From NCBI GenBank assembly GCA_033002965.1, contig JAURVB010013496.1:1-64000 (forward strand): 64,000 nt of DNA, given 5' to 3'. The notes beneath the pieces were generated by a model. The model was not told the origin of the DNA and searched no databases. It saw nothing but the letters and a program-made list of their open reading frames with translations. Source of the stretch: Piper betle (Eukaryota; Streptophyta; Magnoliopsida; Piperales; Piperaceae). How positions within the stretch are numbered: the first letter of the stretch is position 1; the number at the start of each line of letters is the position of its first letter. Made by a program: the position numbers and the translations under genes. Below, in pieces: positions 13,771 through 27,129 of the stretch.

Positions 13771-16610
13771 CTGAGGTACCGGTTCTTTTGCAACAAGTTC
13801 TCTGCTTTCTCTGTTTTACTATGAAGTATGTGTGGGAAGTACTCACTTCCAATGATGTACAGATTGTGGTAGTAACTCTACTACTTGGTTGGACATTCAT
13901 GTCCTGTAAATCATATCTGAATAATTGTCCATTATTTCTCAATGCAACTGCACCATTGAAGATATACATCCTGTGCAATAAAAACTCCATTGTCGGTAAT
14001 GTAGAATTTAAACAGTAACCAAATGAACAGAGCTACTGCTGTTTGAGGAAAATGAATAGTATCCCTATGTCTCCATAGCATTTTGTCAATCACATCACCT
14101 AATTTGTCTGCATTCTCTCCAAGAATCCTTCCATGCCTCCTTTTTTATCAAAAAGCTTCTTGGATGTTTCCTGCTGGAAATACTGTTGCTCACGTAGTAG
14201 CCTTTAAAATGACATATCTCGTCCCCATCACATCAAATATGGAATAAGAATATGTTAATTAATACTATTCTAAGCGAGGAGATAACGATATAATGAATGA
14301 AGGGTATAGTTATCTGACCTTAACTACAATTATTACTCTAATATATATAATATGTGGAAGTTGCTAGGAAGCCAATATCATACAAGATTTCGGACAACAA
14401 TTATAAAGTATTTGGGTTGTAAGAATGTGAATTATTCTCCAATCGAAAACCAAGTCCAATACTGGTTCACCCAGTACATGTTTTAGAATGAATGGTGATG
14501 GAATCTTTAACTTGGGACATGTGATATATATTATATATCTTGCCGTTGACATGGTGCAACTCGAATGTGCAAGATGCCAAAGGCAGTAAAGTATATGGAA
14601 GTTCAATTTCATGTTGCTTAATTATTTATAAGTGTAAGATCTAGATAGAGTTTATTCATAGGTTTTGACTAGATCTCAAGCTTAATAACAAAAGATGGGC
14701 TCAACATAAACTGCTTGAATTGAACAAGGCCATCAAATTACTTTTGAGAGGTCTTCTTGTGATCTGTTAATTGAAGAATAGTGTCCTGTACATGAACTGA
14801 TATTGAAGGGTCAGGTGGCCGGTGAGGAAGGGAGTTGGCTGGCGTGGGGGCAATAAAGAAAGGTGGAGTGGTGGGCATGTCTGTGGACAGTCACCGACCC
14901 CCCCTTGGACGGTCATGCCTTTACCTGCCGGCAATTTGGATTTGGACTTCGGACGGTCTTGCCTATTGACTCTTCTTCTCTTGTGATTGATTAATGTGCA
15001 CGTTTGGGGCAAGTTAGTCATCGCTCTGCTTTTTGAAGTAAAAAAAGCATTTAATTCGTCACTTTGAAGCAAAAAAAACAGAAAAAGAAATAAGAAATAA
15101 AGCAAAGTAATTCATTGCCAGGAAGAGACTGTGATTGTAATTACGAAAACAAATGTAAATATTTGTATTTTTTAAAGACAATTATTTAGTATCACACTTA
15201 AACTCCAATTAACAAAAATTGAATAGTTGCTTCTTCAAATAACACTCATGGCGAGAATGCAGACTTCTCACAAAGAATGCTTGTCCCTAGTCTATACATC
15301 TAAGGGAACAATATATATATAATTTGTAAACTTTATTAATTTGTATTGTGAGGAGAGTTAAGATTAATGAGTTACATGGTAAAGGTAATTATGGGAAGAA
15401 AAATGTTACGCCGCGATTATCCACCCACGTCCTTGTATAATTACCTAAGTCAAATTTTTTTATATCATATTTAATATTTACCTTTATTTGACATTACGAA
15501 AGCATGTATAACATAATTCTTATGGCAACTGGTATTGATTGTGCTCCCAAGGGGATGCACTAGGGGACATACGTAAAGATGACCATTGATCTCGTGTCCC
15601 CAAATACACTCCTAAGGGCAGATGTAATACCGGTTTACTTATGAGTAGTTTTTAAAATACCAATCTATAACTACCTAACATGAATGGTTACATGAAAAAA
15701 TGATGGTTACAATGAAGGTTTGTGAAGTTTACAAATAAAAAAAGGGTATCACACTCAATCATCTCTAATTTCGGTTGATATTTATTTAAGACCTATTTGG
15801 TTGATGTGAAAAAAATATAAAACCTAAGAAAAATTTTATAAGTGAGCAATCATTCAAAAGTAGAATAAGTTCATTGCACTTCATTCATAACAAAAAAATA
15901 ATACACAACTTATTTTTGTCTTTTATATATATTCAAGTGGATTTCTCGTCTCCATATAATATTTCCCCATTTTCTCTTTTGTCCGAGCATAAGAAAGAAT
16001 TTGTATATATGAGAGCAAATGAGAAAACACTTTAAAGTAATCGTTATTAGTTTATAGTTTGTATATCAAATATATTGAACTTATAACAATTTTGTATAAC
16101 TTATATTTGAGTATTTAATTATTTCAAAGTTAAAATCCTTTATTATATACTTAAAGCCGTCTATGGCCTTAATATTTTTAATGATAAGGTTGAAGAAAGT
16201 AGTAGTTACATAATGCTAAACTTATTAGATGAATTACTCAATTCTACAAAAATCACCTGTTTGACAATTTATTAAACTGAAGGGGAGAAAGATTATATAG
16301 ATTGGCTGGATGTCATATGAATAAAAAAATAAAAATAAAAATAAGGAGGAGAGAAAGATTATAAAGAATATTACATCTCATATGACAAAAAAGAAAAAAG
16401 AAAACATTGCCTGTTCCCACCCCACCCACCTTTACTAGCGGCTTGACTGGGTCGTCTTAGGCCACCGGTTTTGGTTGGTAGAGGCCAGATCCGGTCGCCA
16501 CAACCAAATCCGGCTGCGAAGGGCCAAACGTTGCCATTCCTTAGCCATGGCCAAGTCTTGCCGGAGGGTCAGGCTATCCAGGGCCGGATCTGGCATCGGA
16601 CTTAGTACAC
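13771..16610. other. AT-rich intergenic DNA
   Basis: No supported gene. It includes the 3' flank of the preceding gene and a GC-richer patch at 14800-15000 with no recognisable protein. A GC-rich patch at 16430-16600 lies directly before an LTR fragment and may be part of another old insertion. Confidence 0.5.
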
Positions 16611-17710
16611 TGTAAAACCCGTGACTCAGAGTCAGAGTTTTATATTAGCGAACCAGTCGGTTCAACCGTCAGTTTAGTTCAAATCAAGTTATTTTTATGA
16701 CCTGCGTGTTGAACCTAGGCCAGTCGTGCGTTATAATCGACGAGGGTTAAATGTACTTGAATATATGATGATAGCGTTACGAAGACGATAAGAAATAAGT
16801 TATCAAGATATATGATAGTATGCAGTTATTTTATTATGTATTTGATAATAAAATTACTTTTAGGCTCAATAGCATATTATGACACATTATATAGCAATTT
16901 GGGTGGGTTATTAGTTTAGAACATGTCATTCTGATGTTATCATGTGTGTTGTATTTTATGAGATTTTTAATATTTTTTAAAATTTTTTTAAATTTATTAG
17001 GAGTTAATTATTATTTTTGACTCGATTCATGGTAGAGTTAGCTTTATTTACTAGATTGCCCTGAGACCTTACCTGACTTTTCTCCCCTAAACCCTGACAT
17101 CAGCCCGATCGTTGCCGTCAATGCCCCCTTTAGTTGCCAAACTACCGCTGATCAACGCCAAGTCGAGCTTCGCCTGAATGTCGTTGTGCTTCCCAGCCTT
17201 CCTCGCTGCTGCCAGCCTTCACTACGTCTCAATGTTGTGCCCAAGCCCCACGCATCCTGGCACCGTTTCAATGCTAGACGTGCCGCTTCGCTGCTATTGT
17301 GCAGTTGGACATGCCACTCGCTGCCGTTGTGCCGGCTGACGCCCTCCCCCTCGACCTAGACGAACTTTCCCCCACACTAAGCGTCACCGTCGAGGTTGAC
17401 CAAGGGTTGATCGGACAAGCTGACCGACCTGGCCGACTCACCGTCGCGAGGCAATTATACCACCGATGCGCTCTCATCACCACCACAATTGGGTCACGCT
17501 CTCCGAGCCGGTGCCAACTCATCGCCTCGATCACCTTACAGGAAGAGTCATCAGAACATTGCCAAAAAATCTTCGAAAACTGCCAAAATTGGAGTTGGTG
17601 AAATTCACTGAAAATCATCGGATTTTCTTCAAATTTATCCAGCTGAACCTGATCAAACTTTGAACGCCACTGGGTGCCGAATTCAAGTCTTGAACCGCGC
17701 AACAAACTCT
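16611..17710 (+). mobile_element. Truncated copy of the same LTR family
   Basis: Begins TGTAAAACCCGTGACTCAGA and runs alongside the solo LTR at 8308: shared blocks include the GACTCGA, GGTGGGTTATTAGTT and AACATGTCATT phrases and a C-rich interval containing TTGGGTCA. Homology stops near 17710, before the LTR TATA region, so the right part is missing. The divergence is much greater than between paired LTRs of one element, so this is a separate, older insertion. Confidence 0.7.
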
Positions 17711-17719
17711 AGTCGTTGT

Positions 17720-18160
17720 TGATTACTGACGACACGGTATAATTAACTCCGACCTAATTACTTAAAAGTGATAATTATTAGCAATAAGGAAAGCATCAGG
17801 CTAGATCACCCCCAATATTGGCCTTCCAATTACATGGATAATTAGACAGGCTATCAATAAGGAGAGCATAAAATCGGTACATACCAGAGTATCTAAGAAA
17901 GTCTGATGTCCCAGTATGTATGTATATATATATATATGATATATATATATATATATATCACACACAGAAATCTTACGTTTCATCTGATGCTATTGTATTA
18001 TTTAATTTGCAGATTGATAATAGTTGAAACATTTACTGGATCTACTTTTGATATATCACTTTCTCATGTTCTTGTTTATTTAACAGGGAAAACTATGAAG
18101 AGATAAGCAAAGTTTAAGAGAAGCAGATGCTACAGACCAGAATATGGGAAGAGACCATAT
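17720..18160. other. Intergenic, TA microsatellite
   Basis: Contains a TA-rich repeat at about 17923-17958 and the degenerate 5' side of the LOB-domain pseudogene. No intact coding start is visible. Confidence 0.5.
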
Positions 18161-18163
18161 TTA

Positions 18164-18839
18164 GGTCCCCCAGCATGCAAGCTCTTGAGAAGGTGTGCAT
18201 AGGAATGCACCTTCTCTCCTCCGCGCAAGTGCCCCACAAGTTTGCTTCTGTCCACAACGTCTTTGGTGCTAGCAGTCTCCAAAATGTTTTGGTAAGTAAA
18301 ACCTAATTATATGTTGTATCCACAATACTAAAGATTATCATGGTAGCTTTCCTAACTTTCAGTTGGGTTAATCCATTTACGTCATGCACAATTCTTCAAA
18401 CTATGCATTTTGTTATAATCAATATAGGAGGTGCCCGAAAATCAGAGAACAGATGCATAAAAGTCTTGTTTATGAAACCACCATAAGGCGTAGGGATCCA
18501 GCATATGGATGCATGGGTGCAATATCAACTTTGCAGCAACAAGTTCAATTTTTACAAACAGCGCTTAGTGCACTTAAGACAGAAATACTCATGCACGAGT
18601 TGAAAGAGGCAAGTGCCAACATCAATCTCGCATCTCATGCCACACTTTTAGCTTCTGAAGCTGTAGCAGTTGATGCTCCACCTCCACCACATCTTCTTCT
18701 TTCCTCCATGCACACTGTTGGCATATTTTTGGTGGAGACACCACAATGGGAGTTTGAAGGGAGTTTTTGGAGTTTGAAGGGAGTTTTATCATATATATTC
18801 AATTTCATCATACACTCTCCCAAGGGAGTTTTTGGATAA
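18164..18839 (+). pseudogene. LOB-domain (LBD15-like) transcription factor pseudogene
   Basis: Relic of a LATERAL ORGAN BOUNDARIES DOMAIN gene. The C-block is seen as PPACKLLRRCA (18164-18199), but the first Cys codon of the CX2C is gone and an in-frame TAG (18200-18202) follows where a Gln codon is usual. A frame change within 18212-18232 then leads to PHKFASVHNVFGASSLQNVL. A donor GTAAGT at 18292 and acceptor at 18427 mark the intron at the normal LBD position. Exon 2 opens EVPENQRTDA, breaks frame near 18458, and continues SLVYETTIRRRDPAYGCMGAISTLQQQVQFLQ, shown here as SLVYETTIRRRDPAYG then CMGAISTLQQQVQFLQ, ending in TEILMHELKEA. GCMGAIS and the helix resemble LBD15. With one stop, two frameshifts and a damaged zinc block it cannot make a working factor. 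The retained intron means it is not a processed copy. Confidence 0.85.
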
Positions 18840-19235
18840 CCTTTTATACATCTGTTCTTTGGAAAAAAGTTTGTTGTGGAAACGAGCAGTTTTAAATTGT
18901 GAGAAAAAAACTACTAATTTGTTAGTTTTTCCTTGGGTTATTTAGTATAGGTAAGGCCGTATGTTATTAATCTTGAATGCAAGCTCTCAATGGCTTAGAA
19001 AAGAGAAAATGCAACCATTAACAAAATGGCCTTTAGGTCATATTTAAATGAATGTAATTATACTGCAAGGTCTTTAAATGCTGTAATTAGTCATTTAATT
19101 TGGCCTCTTATTAATAAATGTTTTCTTGTTAAAAAAAAAGTTGCCCAACACTGCGTTTGTTGACTGTAGCTTGTCTACGCTTCCTCACGTGTTTGCGTGG
19201 TGCTGTGGCATATCAATTTTGCGTTTCACGTACCA

Positions 19236-19272
<37 letters not shown>

Positions 19273-20521
19273 CAGATATCATAGATTTTCATTTTTCATT
19301 GTCAAGTGAATAGAACAATTAATAATGCCGGGTTAATTGCTGAGATTAAAGAACTTAATTGTACATTTGCATTTACTACGTGAAAAACTGTCATTTCATT
19401 ATTCATTCTCAGGAGCTATAGCTCTCGGCAGTATTTTGTAGTTATATAACACATATATACTAATTAGCCAGTTTTGAATTCTTGGCTGTCTAGCTAATTT
19501 CTTTGATCATGATCTACGCTACTAGTAATGTTTGTACAGCCATGCTATTGTTGAACTATTACCTCAGAATGAGTAGTAAATAGTATAAACATATAAATTT
19601 TGAAACATATTTTTTACTCCAAAAACTCTTTCGGTCAACTCGGTGCTAATTTCTTTGATCATGATCTACGCTACTAGTAATGTTTGTACACCCATGCTAT
19701 TGTTGAACTATTACCTCAAAATGAGTAGTAAATAGTATAAACATATAAATTTTGAAACACACTTTTTACTCCAAAAACTCTTTGAGTCAACTGGGCTCTA
19801 TAGTTGGTCGAGTCGAACTTTATAGATGTAATAAATACACCGGTTCAGTTTAGTAATTAAATCCATTGAGTTATGACATAAAAATTATCAAAATATATAT
19901 ATATATTTAAAAATTGACTAAATCAATATTTTAAAGTAATGTCTTCATCATTTTTCAAGTGTCAAGAAGAAATTATATACTCATTTCATATAATTTTTTA
20001 TTTACGTAATTTATTATAATATTAATGATTTCGAGTCAGCTGTAGAGTATAAAAAAGAACAATCATCTGAAATGGAATATGTTTTGCTCAAATTACGTAG
20101 GTAGAAATATTTTCTCATGCAATGACTTAACTAGCTGGGATTTTCCACGTAATGCTTATATACTTCAATTGCTTTCTTTCGCGCGTGGAGCTCCCTCTTA
20201 TTACATGAGTCCTAAGCACTGATGGACATCTGATCTTTTGACATCAAGGTATATAAATGTCTACTGAATTTTGGATTTTATGTAAGTTTACATTTGGGCT
20301 AGCACTATAGCCAAATTTATATGTCTGGCCCATTGGGCAGGGCCGGCCAAACTGGCCTATTTGGGCCAGAACAAGCAGGGCCCAGAATCCCAACCCAGGT
20401 GGGCCTTATCTTTCTAAATTTTAGACAATATTTTGGAATAAATATACTAATAAAGAGTGGCATAAATATATGTTTAAAGCTGTAAGATAATCATGCTATT
20501 AAAGAGTTGCATAAGGGGTAT
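18840..20521. other. Intergenic with TA microsatellite and tandem duplication
   Basis: No gene. A (TA)n tract occupies 19238-19271. A two-copy 152-bp tandem duplication is listed separately. The remainder is AT-rich. Confidence 0.6.
19493..19790. repeat. 152-bp tandem duplication
   Basis: Copies start at 19493 and 19645 with GCTAATTTCTTTGATCATGA and run to similar CTCTTT...GTCAACT ends. They differ at only about seven sites, so the duplication is fairly recent. Confidence 0.9.
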
Positions 20522-21435
20522 CTTATTTGAAGAGGGCTGCTATGGTGCGCTGCCCTCTTTTGGCAGCGCACCATGCGGCGCCAAATCTGGGCCGCTGGAT
20601 TGAAATCCAGCGGCCCAGATTTGATAGGCCCCCAGACCCGCCCAAGACCCGCCCGACCGTCCGTCCAGCCCGTCCGCCCGCCGCCCGCTCGCGCCCGTCC
20701 GCCCGTCGACCACCCTCGCCCCCCCTGCCGGCGCCCCCCGGCCGCGGCCCCTTGCCCCGCCCGTCGATCACCCTCGCCCCCGCCGCCGTGGCCCCCTCAC
20801 CCGCCGCCGCGCCAGCGGCCCCGAGCCGTCGCCCCCGCCTGCCGCTGCCCGCCACCCTCCCCAAGCGCCGCTCCCTCCCCATCCCGCCGCCTCCCTCCCG
20901 GCCCCGCCGGCGCCCTCCCGCCAGCGCCAGGGCCTGCCGCCGCGCCCCCCACCCTGGTTCCCGCGCCTCGGCCCGGCCGCGCCCCCTGAGCCGCGGCTGG
21001 ACCGGGGTGGGAGGGCGCGGCGGCAGGCCACTGGCGCTGGGCGGGGGAGGGCGCCCGGCGGGGCCGGGAGGGAGGCGGCGGGATGGGGAGGAGCGGCGCT
21101 TGGGGAGGGTGGCGGGCAGCGGCAGGCGGGGGCGACGGCTCGGGGCCGCTGGCACGGCGGCGGGTGAGGGGGCCACGGCGGCGGGGCGAGGGTGATCGAC
21201 GGGCGGGGCAAGGGGCCGCGGCCGGGGGGGCGGGGGGCGAGGGTGGTCGACGGGCGCGAACGGGCGGCGAGCGGACGGGCAGACTGATGGTCGGGTGGGT
21301 CTTGGACGGGTCTTGGGCGGGTCTGGGGGCCTATCAAATCTGGGCCGCTGGATTTCAATCCAGCGGCCCAGATTTGGCACCGCATGGTGGGCTGCCAAAA
21401 AGGGCAGCCCACCATAGAATTTCTACTTATTTGAA
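20522..21435. mobile_element. GC-rich palindromic MULE-like foldback element with 10-bp TSD
   Basis: The direct repeat CTTATTTGAA flanks the segment (20522-20531 and 21426-21435), leaving an 894-bp insert at 20532-21425. The two halves are inverted copies meeting near 20980, so a single strand could fold into a hairpin of roughly 430 bp per arm. Inside each end are smaller palindromes: GGTGCGCTGCC...GGCAGCGCACC on the left, GGTGGGCTGCC...GGCAGCCCACC on the right, and the stem AAATCTGGGCCGCTGGAT with its inverse at both ends. GC content is extreme against an AT-rich background. A 9-11 bp target duplication with long inverted arms is the hallmark of Mutator-like non-autonomous elements. Open frames of up to 291 codons inside are GC-rich artefacts present on both strands. 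Confidence 0.85.
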
Positions 21436-21497
21436 AGCCACAATTCAAGTATAGCCAACTTCCATAAGTTGTCCTTTATTTTAACTATATATTTAGA

Positions 21498-21500
<3 letters not shown>

Positions 21501-21543
<43 letters not shown>
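21501..21543. repeat. (AT)21 microsatellite
   Basis: Perfect dinucleotide tract directly next to an AT-rich inverted-repeat element. Confidence 0.95.
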
Positions 21544-21544
<1 letters not shown>

Positions 21545-21830
21545 CTACACCCCATATATATTATATAAGAGATACACATTTTATTTTGAGTAATTTAATG
21601 AGTCTCATAATTCAAAATTTATATAGATAAATAAAAATAAATAATAAGGTTGTTTATAAAATTTCAATACAATTTAATATTTTTAACTCTTTTATCTTAA
21701 TTATCAAAACAATTTTAATAAAAATTAATTTTAAAATGCCTATCAACTGTATGAATAAATATTATTTTGTGAAACACAAAAAAAAGTTCAAATTAAATAT
21801 ATAACTCATATAAACTATCCGACGAGTAAA
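21541..21830. mobile_element. AT-rich MITE, copy 1
   Basis: Shares colinear sequence with the element at 27565, including TGAGTCTCATAATTCAAAATT and ATATAGATAAATAAAA, and ends with the related terminal motif AACTCATATAAACTATCC. The terminal repeats are degraded, so boundaries are approximate. Confidence 0.55.
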
Positions 21831-22251
21831 TCATATAAAATTTTCTCATATATATTTAATATAAGATAGTGAAATCTCTCTGTTTCTTCCGTTCTTTGCT
21901 TCTTTACCACATTGTACTCCTAATATCAGATTGACCTTGAAATACTTGACAATGTATCATAAATCAATCACCTTAAATTGATGTCTTACATTTGAAGATA
22001 AAAGATTATTTACTGTCAAGGTATCTCAGCTTAATTTAGAGAAAAGAAAGCTTATACTCTTTAAGTTCCTTTCTTCAATGTCCTTAGTTGCTAGCTTGAC
22101 AAAAACATTGGGCATGTGTTCGCAAGTAAATTTTTCTATGCACAAAAAAGAAAGATTAGAAGACACACTGCTGCAATCTTCTCTCCCAATCCATTGTCTA
22201 TTCAAAGTGTGTATATGCTTAAAAACATTAAAGCAAGGAAAAAATTTATAT

Positions 22252-23292
22252 GAGCTACACTTTATATAGTTTATAAGAGCTATATGTTTAATTTGAAACC
22301 TTTTTAGTGAGTTTACAAAATAATATTTATATATTAGGATGTATAAATAGGAGATTGATAAAATTTTATCTTTCTTTAATATTATTATGACCTATTTTTT
22401 AATATTCAAAAGGTGCAGTTAATAAATATTTTGAAATTAATTTTTATTACAATTATTTTGATAATTAAGATGAAATAATTAAAAATATTAGATTGTGTTA
22501 AAGTTTTTTGATTATCCTTATTATTTATTGTATTATTTATCTATGTAATTTTTAAATAGTGGAATTGTAAAACCTCTAATATTATTAAATTAAATTAATT
22601 TAATAATATTTATGAATTGTTTCAATAAACTTTATTTATTATTTGTTCACATTTCGTTATTAGTTGTCTTTGTTTATTATTTTTTTCATATTTTATTATT
22701 AGTTATCTTTATTTATTATCTTTTTGTATTTTAGTAAGCCCTCTACAAAAAAAGACTAATATTAAGCATACGACAAAAGGGGAACTCATAGTATCTATAT
22801 TTCCTCTTTTCCTACTGCCTACTTGATTTTCATCTCTCTCTCTCTCATATAAATTATGATTTTATTTTCCTCTATTTATGATAAGGTTTAATAAGTTATT
22901 AAGTATGATGTGGGCATGCTACAATCGACTAAATTCTGATACATGTATATGGTTATGTATAATACAGACATGTTACCGTCTACTAAATTTTGAGACATGT
23001 ATATTTATGACATGTTGTGCTCCGTTGAGTTGTTTAGGATACACGTGGTGTCGTTCTATGTTTTGTCACACTATATATGATTATGTATGAACGTATGATT
23101 TTAGTTGATTTCGATTTATGCTATTGAGATCCGCTTTTGTTAAATTTATACGATAGTGGTTAAATTAATAGCTTTGCGAATTTTTAACAAAGCACTTTAA
23201 ATTGCCATCAGACCGAAAAATTGAGATGTTGTAAGAACCTATTAAATTACTCAAAATAAAAAATGTAGCTCATATAAGCTATATGAAGTGTA
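22252..23292. mobile_element. AT-rich inverted-repeat element of the same MITE family, about 1 kb
   Basis: The left end reads GAGCTACACTTTATATAG and the right end, inverted, reads ATACACTTCATATAGCTTAT, giving terminal inverted repeats of about 35 bp related to the elements at 21541 and 27565. The left 350 bp resembles the shorter copies in reverse orientation. The extra interior has no recognisable coding sequence. It may be a longer relative or a copy with an insertion. Confidence 0.5.
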
Positions 23293-23493
23293 TTATACAT
23301 CTTAAAACAATGACATGCATATAGATTAGTGATCTTTCAATATATCAGAAGCCTTGAGAACCAGTATCATCATACCCTTGGTACAATCCTTCAATGTAAT
23401 AAAATGACAACATCTTTTTCAGGAATAAATTATTATAAAGATGCACACAGAGAAGCAATTCATACCTCCATATTAGCATACACTTGATAGTTG

Positions 23494-26400
23494 TTATGGA
23501 GCTTTTGTAACAATGTGAATTGCATCCGCCAGATAATCTACATTTGTGTTAGTTATGCCTGCCATGCTGAAAATATAATAGATGTATGCATTACAAAGAC
23601 AAACAACTTTAGAACTACTTCAATCCAGAGTGCATGGTAAAAACATTCTGAAAAAGAGGGATTAGCAAATGAAAAAACTCACTGCAAGACCAAGATCAAC
23701 TGGGGGCATCAAATAATGACAAAAGCTGTTCATAGAAGTTTACCTGATACGACCATCATTTGTCATATAAATGTGAAATTCATTTGTCAGCCGGAGCACT
23801 TGGTGAGGGGTCAAGCCACTATAGCAGAACATCCCAATCTTCTTGAAGGAAATGAACATGTGAAAATAAGTAAAATGAGCAGAGTAGAATAGATTTCTTC
23901 TCCGAAACATTCAGAATATCAGAACTACCTGATTGGTTATGTGTTCCCAGTTGATGGAAGATCCCAGCTGTTCCAGCTTTTGGCGCAGACACTTTCTGAT
24001 ATTCACTATACGATTTATCATCACCTTGACAAAAGAAGCATATTAAATAAAATAAATTTTGTATGCCATACTAAGAAATCTAGTTACCTTTTGAAACTGC
24101 ATAGATACAAACTTTATAAAGTACTAAGCAATCTATAGTTAAAATAGGAGGGAAGAAATTGAAGTTTTACTTTCAGTTCTTTCTCCCACAAAAGCATTAA
24201 ACATGGGTCATTCAGCACGGTAGAGACTAGTAATGCACCATAGACCGGTGGGTTACTGTAGATTGGTCTTGCAATATGTTGCAATTGGCTTTTAACAATA
24301 TTGCCTTGCTCTTCGTCCTTGCAAAGAATACTGGATCAAAGTAATATTACACACGCAGATAAGTAAATAGGAGGACTTAAACTTCCCATATGCAATCATT
24401 AATCATATTTATTGAATAAAAATAGCAGTCTCTAGTTTCTAGTAAAAACTAAACCTCAAACATCCCACACGCTGACCATATAGACCCATATTTTTTGCAA
24501 ATGACTGTCCACAACCAACAAGATGCCCATCCTCCATAAAAAGTCGAATTGCCCGAGCATCCAAATTAAAATCACCACTGACAAAACCTTGATAAGCCAT
24601 GTCAAAGAAAGGAAAATGCCTTTTTCTCTGCAGTAAAAACAAGACAGGGCATGTGAAGTGATGAAAAACATGAATAAATAGGAAAAACTTGTTTTGACCT
24701 TCAATTCGTATGAAATTTCCTGCCACTGTTCCAGAGAAGGATCCACACCAGTTGGGTTGTGAGCACAGGCATGGAATAGAAAGAAAGATCGATCAGGTGC
24801 CCTCTGGCAAGATAGAAATTACCATCAATATAAATTGGCATTAATGTCAAGTTTATTGATCTGAAGTCAGGCACCACATATGATTTAGCTGAAATGAAGG
24901 GTTGCTTGACAATTGAATCACTTAAATCACATACCTGCACATCCTCTATCATTTTTGTAAAAGATAGTTTCTTATTATTCTGATCATAGTATCGAAAAGT
25001 TCTGCATGGAACTTGAGCATCTGTCCAAATGTTATGGTGACTAGAGATAGTACAAGACTATTAATAAATAGTGTTAGGAAGTAGAGAGTTTGACAAACAC
25101 AAAATAAAATGGATATTCAAGAATTAAAATTACTTCGACCATGTAGGATTCGGCAAATAGATTAACGATTCTGGAAAAAATCGTTTTTGGAACTCAGCAA
25201 ATAAGCGACAGGCTCCAGTTCCAGACAGTGCTTGAACTCCAGCATACATTCTTTTCTTTACTATCATAGAGTTTTCTCCATATGCCAATGCAATACTCTT
25301 GTCAATTAACTCCGTACTACCTCCAATAGGCAGGTACTCCCTGTGGAAAAAACATCCTTGGGAAAAATTATTCGCAAAAGTTACAAAGGATTCACTTAGT
25401 TAAGACAACAGAGGAAGCCCTTCTATTGAAAAGGATACTTAACAAGGAAATTTCCTTGAAGTTCTCTTTGGCATTATAACAAATGCCCAAACCAATCTTT
25501 AACAGCAATTATTGAATGGCTCCGAAAAAATGTTCAAATTTAAAACCAGCATTATCGAGTACTGAAATTTGCAAGCTCCAATAGTTTTAACAAGTTAGTC
25601 TTAAATTTTCAGAATGTCAGTGATTCTCAAAAATCGATAGCTTTTGACTGAATTTTGCAGGATACAGCCATATAGGAACCGTTAAGAACAGGTCCAACCA
25701 TATTTTCACATTCATGGTCAAATGTCTATCTTTGTAAGTCTATTAGTATTTAAGTATTCCAGCAGTATCAACATAAATAACTTTGTTTTTTGTCACTCTT
25801 CTTTTGGAAAAAAATGTAAGAAAATTGAATCACATCATCTCCATCGAGGTGTTGATTTTGGTACACAGGACACAAAAAATTTAATCAGATATGAGCACAA
25901 CAACAAGGATGTCTGATAATGTAAATGCTAACAATCTTAACTAGTGGAAGAATTCCTGATCATACTATAAGTACATTATTTCAGGCTGGCTCTTCCAAAT
26001 GGTCTAAATGGTATAAGATGTTAAGGCCAATGTCAAATGATCATCCTGGCAGTATGCATTCAAATATATATGATTCCCACACAAGCATCCGATCATATTA
26101 CATGAATAGAACAATGTCAAACACACGATCCAAGGAGGAATTGAGAAAATAGTAACCAATTTCACATAATTAACCCCAGATAGGATCAGATGAATTCTTC
26201 AAAGTTAATCTAAACTGCGAAGAAAGCATTGACTATTGGCGCAGTTAAATCAAATTGAAAGAACACCCCACAACAAGCAAATGGGTAAGCTAGCAAACAC
26301 GTAACATACATGAATTCACTGCCGGCAATCTTTCTTGCTGCTTCTTTGACACACTGGAGAACCACAGGCTTCCCTTGCTCATCACGATATGCACCCTGCA

Positions 26401-26680
26401 AAAGCATTTGTAGAACAGTCAACTAGTGATGACCCATGATTAGTTTCCCAACTTCTAGTCAAGTAATTGACTCAGAACTTTAAACCAGTAAAGAAGGAAA
26501 TAAAAAAGTTACTACGTACCACTCCAAGATTAATCTTTTCAGGGTGGGGATCAATGAGGAAGGCCTCGGTGATGCCGAGAGTAGGGTCCTTTGGGGCGGG
26601 GTTGACATGATCCCACCAGTCGTAGGAAGGAGAGCGGTGGGGGAGAAGATCCTCCTCGTCCCCACCCTTACCATACTCAT
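23494..26680 (-). CDS. Aspartate aminotransferase, mitochondrial type (10 exons)
   Basis: PLP enzyme interconverting aspartate and 2-oxoglutarate with oxaloacetate and glutamate. Exons, 5' to 3': 26680-26520, 26395-26310, 25340-25134, 25040-24935, 24803-24699, 24627-24455, 24330-24171, 24024-23929, 23838-23744, 23566-23494. Family landmarks: [15 protein letters not shown] and [15 protein letters not shown] near the N-terminus, [43 protein letters not shown], the PLP-lysine site [14 protein letters not shown], and [17 protein letters not shown] at the end. WWDHVxPAPKDP points to the mitochondrial class. Every junction agrees in phase, but the only upstream ATG (26680) begins an Arg-rich, presequence-like [14 protein letters not shown] in a different frame from the conserved core. 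The summed exons are one base short of a multiple of three. One missing base at the C5 run (26639-26643) would give about 420 residues. Assembly error is likelier than gene death. Intron 5 is only 71 nt, with a weak GTCAAA donor. Confidence 0.92.
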
Positions 26681-26730
26681 ATGTGATACGAAGCTGCTAA
26701 TTTAACGATGGTTTTTTGCGGTGGGCAATC

Positions 26731-26745
26731 GGCGGGAAATATAAA
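26731..26745 (-). promoter_or_regulatory. TATA-like box and E2F-type site of the aminotransferase gene
   Basis: On the minus strand TATATTT is followed at once by TTTCCCGCC, a perfect match to the E2F consensus TTTCCCGCC, 50-65 bp before the first ATG. Whether E2F acts here is inference. Confidence 0.4.
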
Positions 26746-26948
26746 AGCAGAGCGAGTCGTGGGAGTTGGTACGGCTGCTGATAAAACTATGAGTGAATCC
26801 TGTGGGCGGGCGCCTTCTTACGGCTGAAAAAACCATTAGTGCCCTTAATTTGTTTTAAACTCTAGATATTTTTTGACATTAAGTATCGAAATTAAATTAT
26901 TTTACCTTTTATAACCATACATTTTAAACACAAATAAATTTTATTTAG

Positions 26949-27090
26949 CTCCCTGTGAGCTTAGCCCGTTAGTTAAAAACATCATCTACCCTCCTTAAGC
27001 AGGAGGTATTGGGTTCTGTTCTTGCCACCACGGCTCTCAACCCTTATAGTTGTTTTAATGATTCTTTGATGGTTTTTATAATGTTAAAAA
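26949..27090 (+). mobile_element. Possible tRNA-derived SINE
   Basis: AGCTTAGCCCGTTAGTTAA resembles a polymerase III A box region, and about 50 bp later GGGTTCTGTTCTTGCC resembles a B box. The order and spacing fit a tRNA-derived SINE head, but ends and target duplication are not defined. Confidence 0.3.
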
Positions 27091-27129
27091 TCATTAATTA
27101 TATTAATTAGGTAAAAGGCCTGTATATAT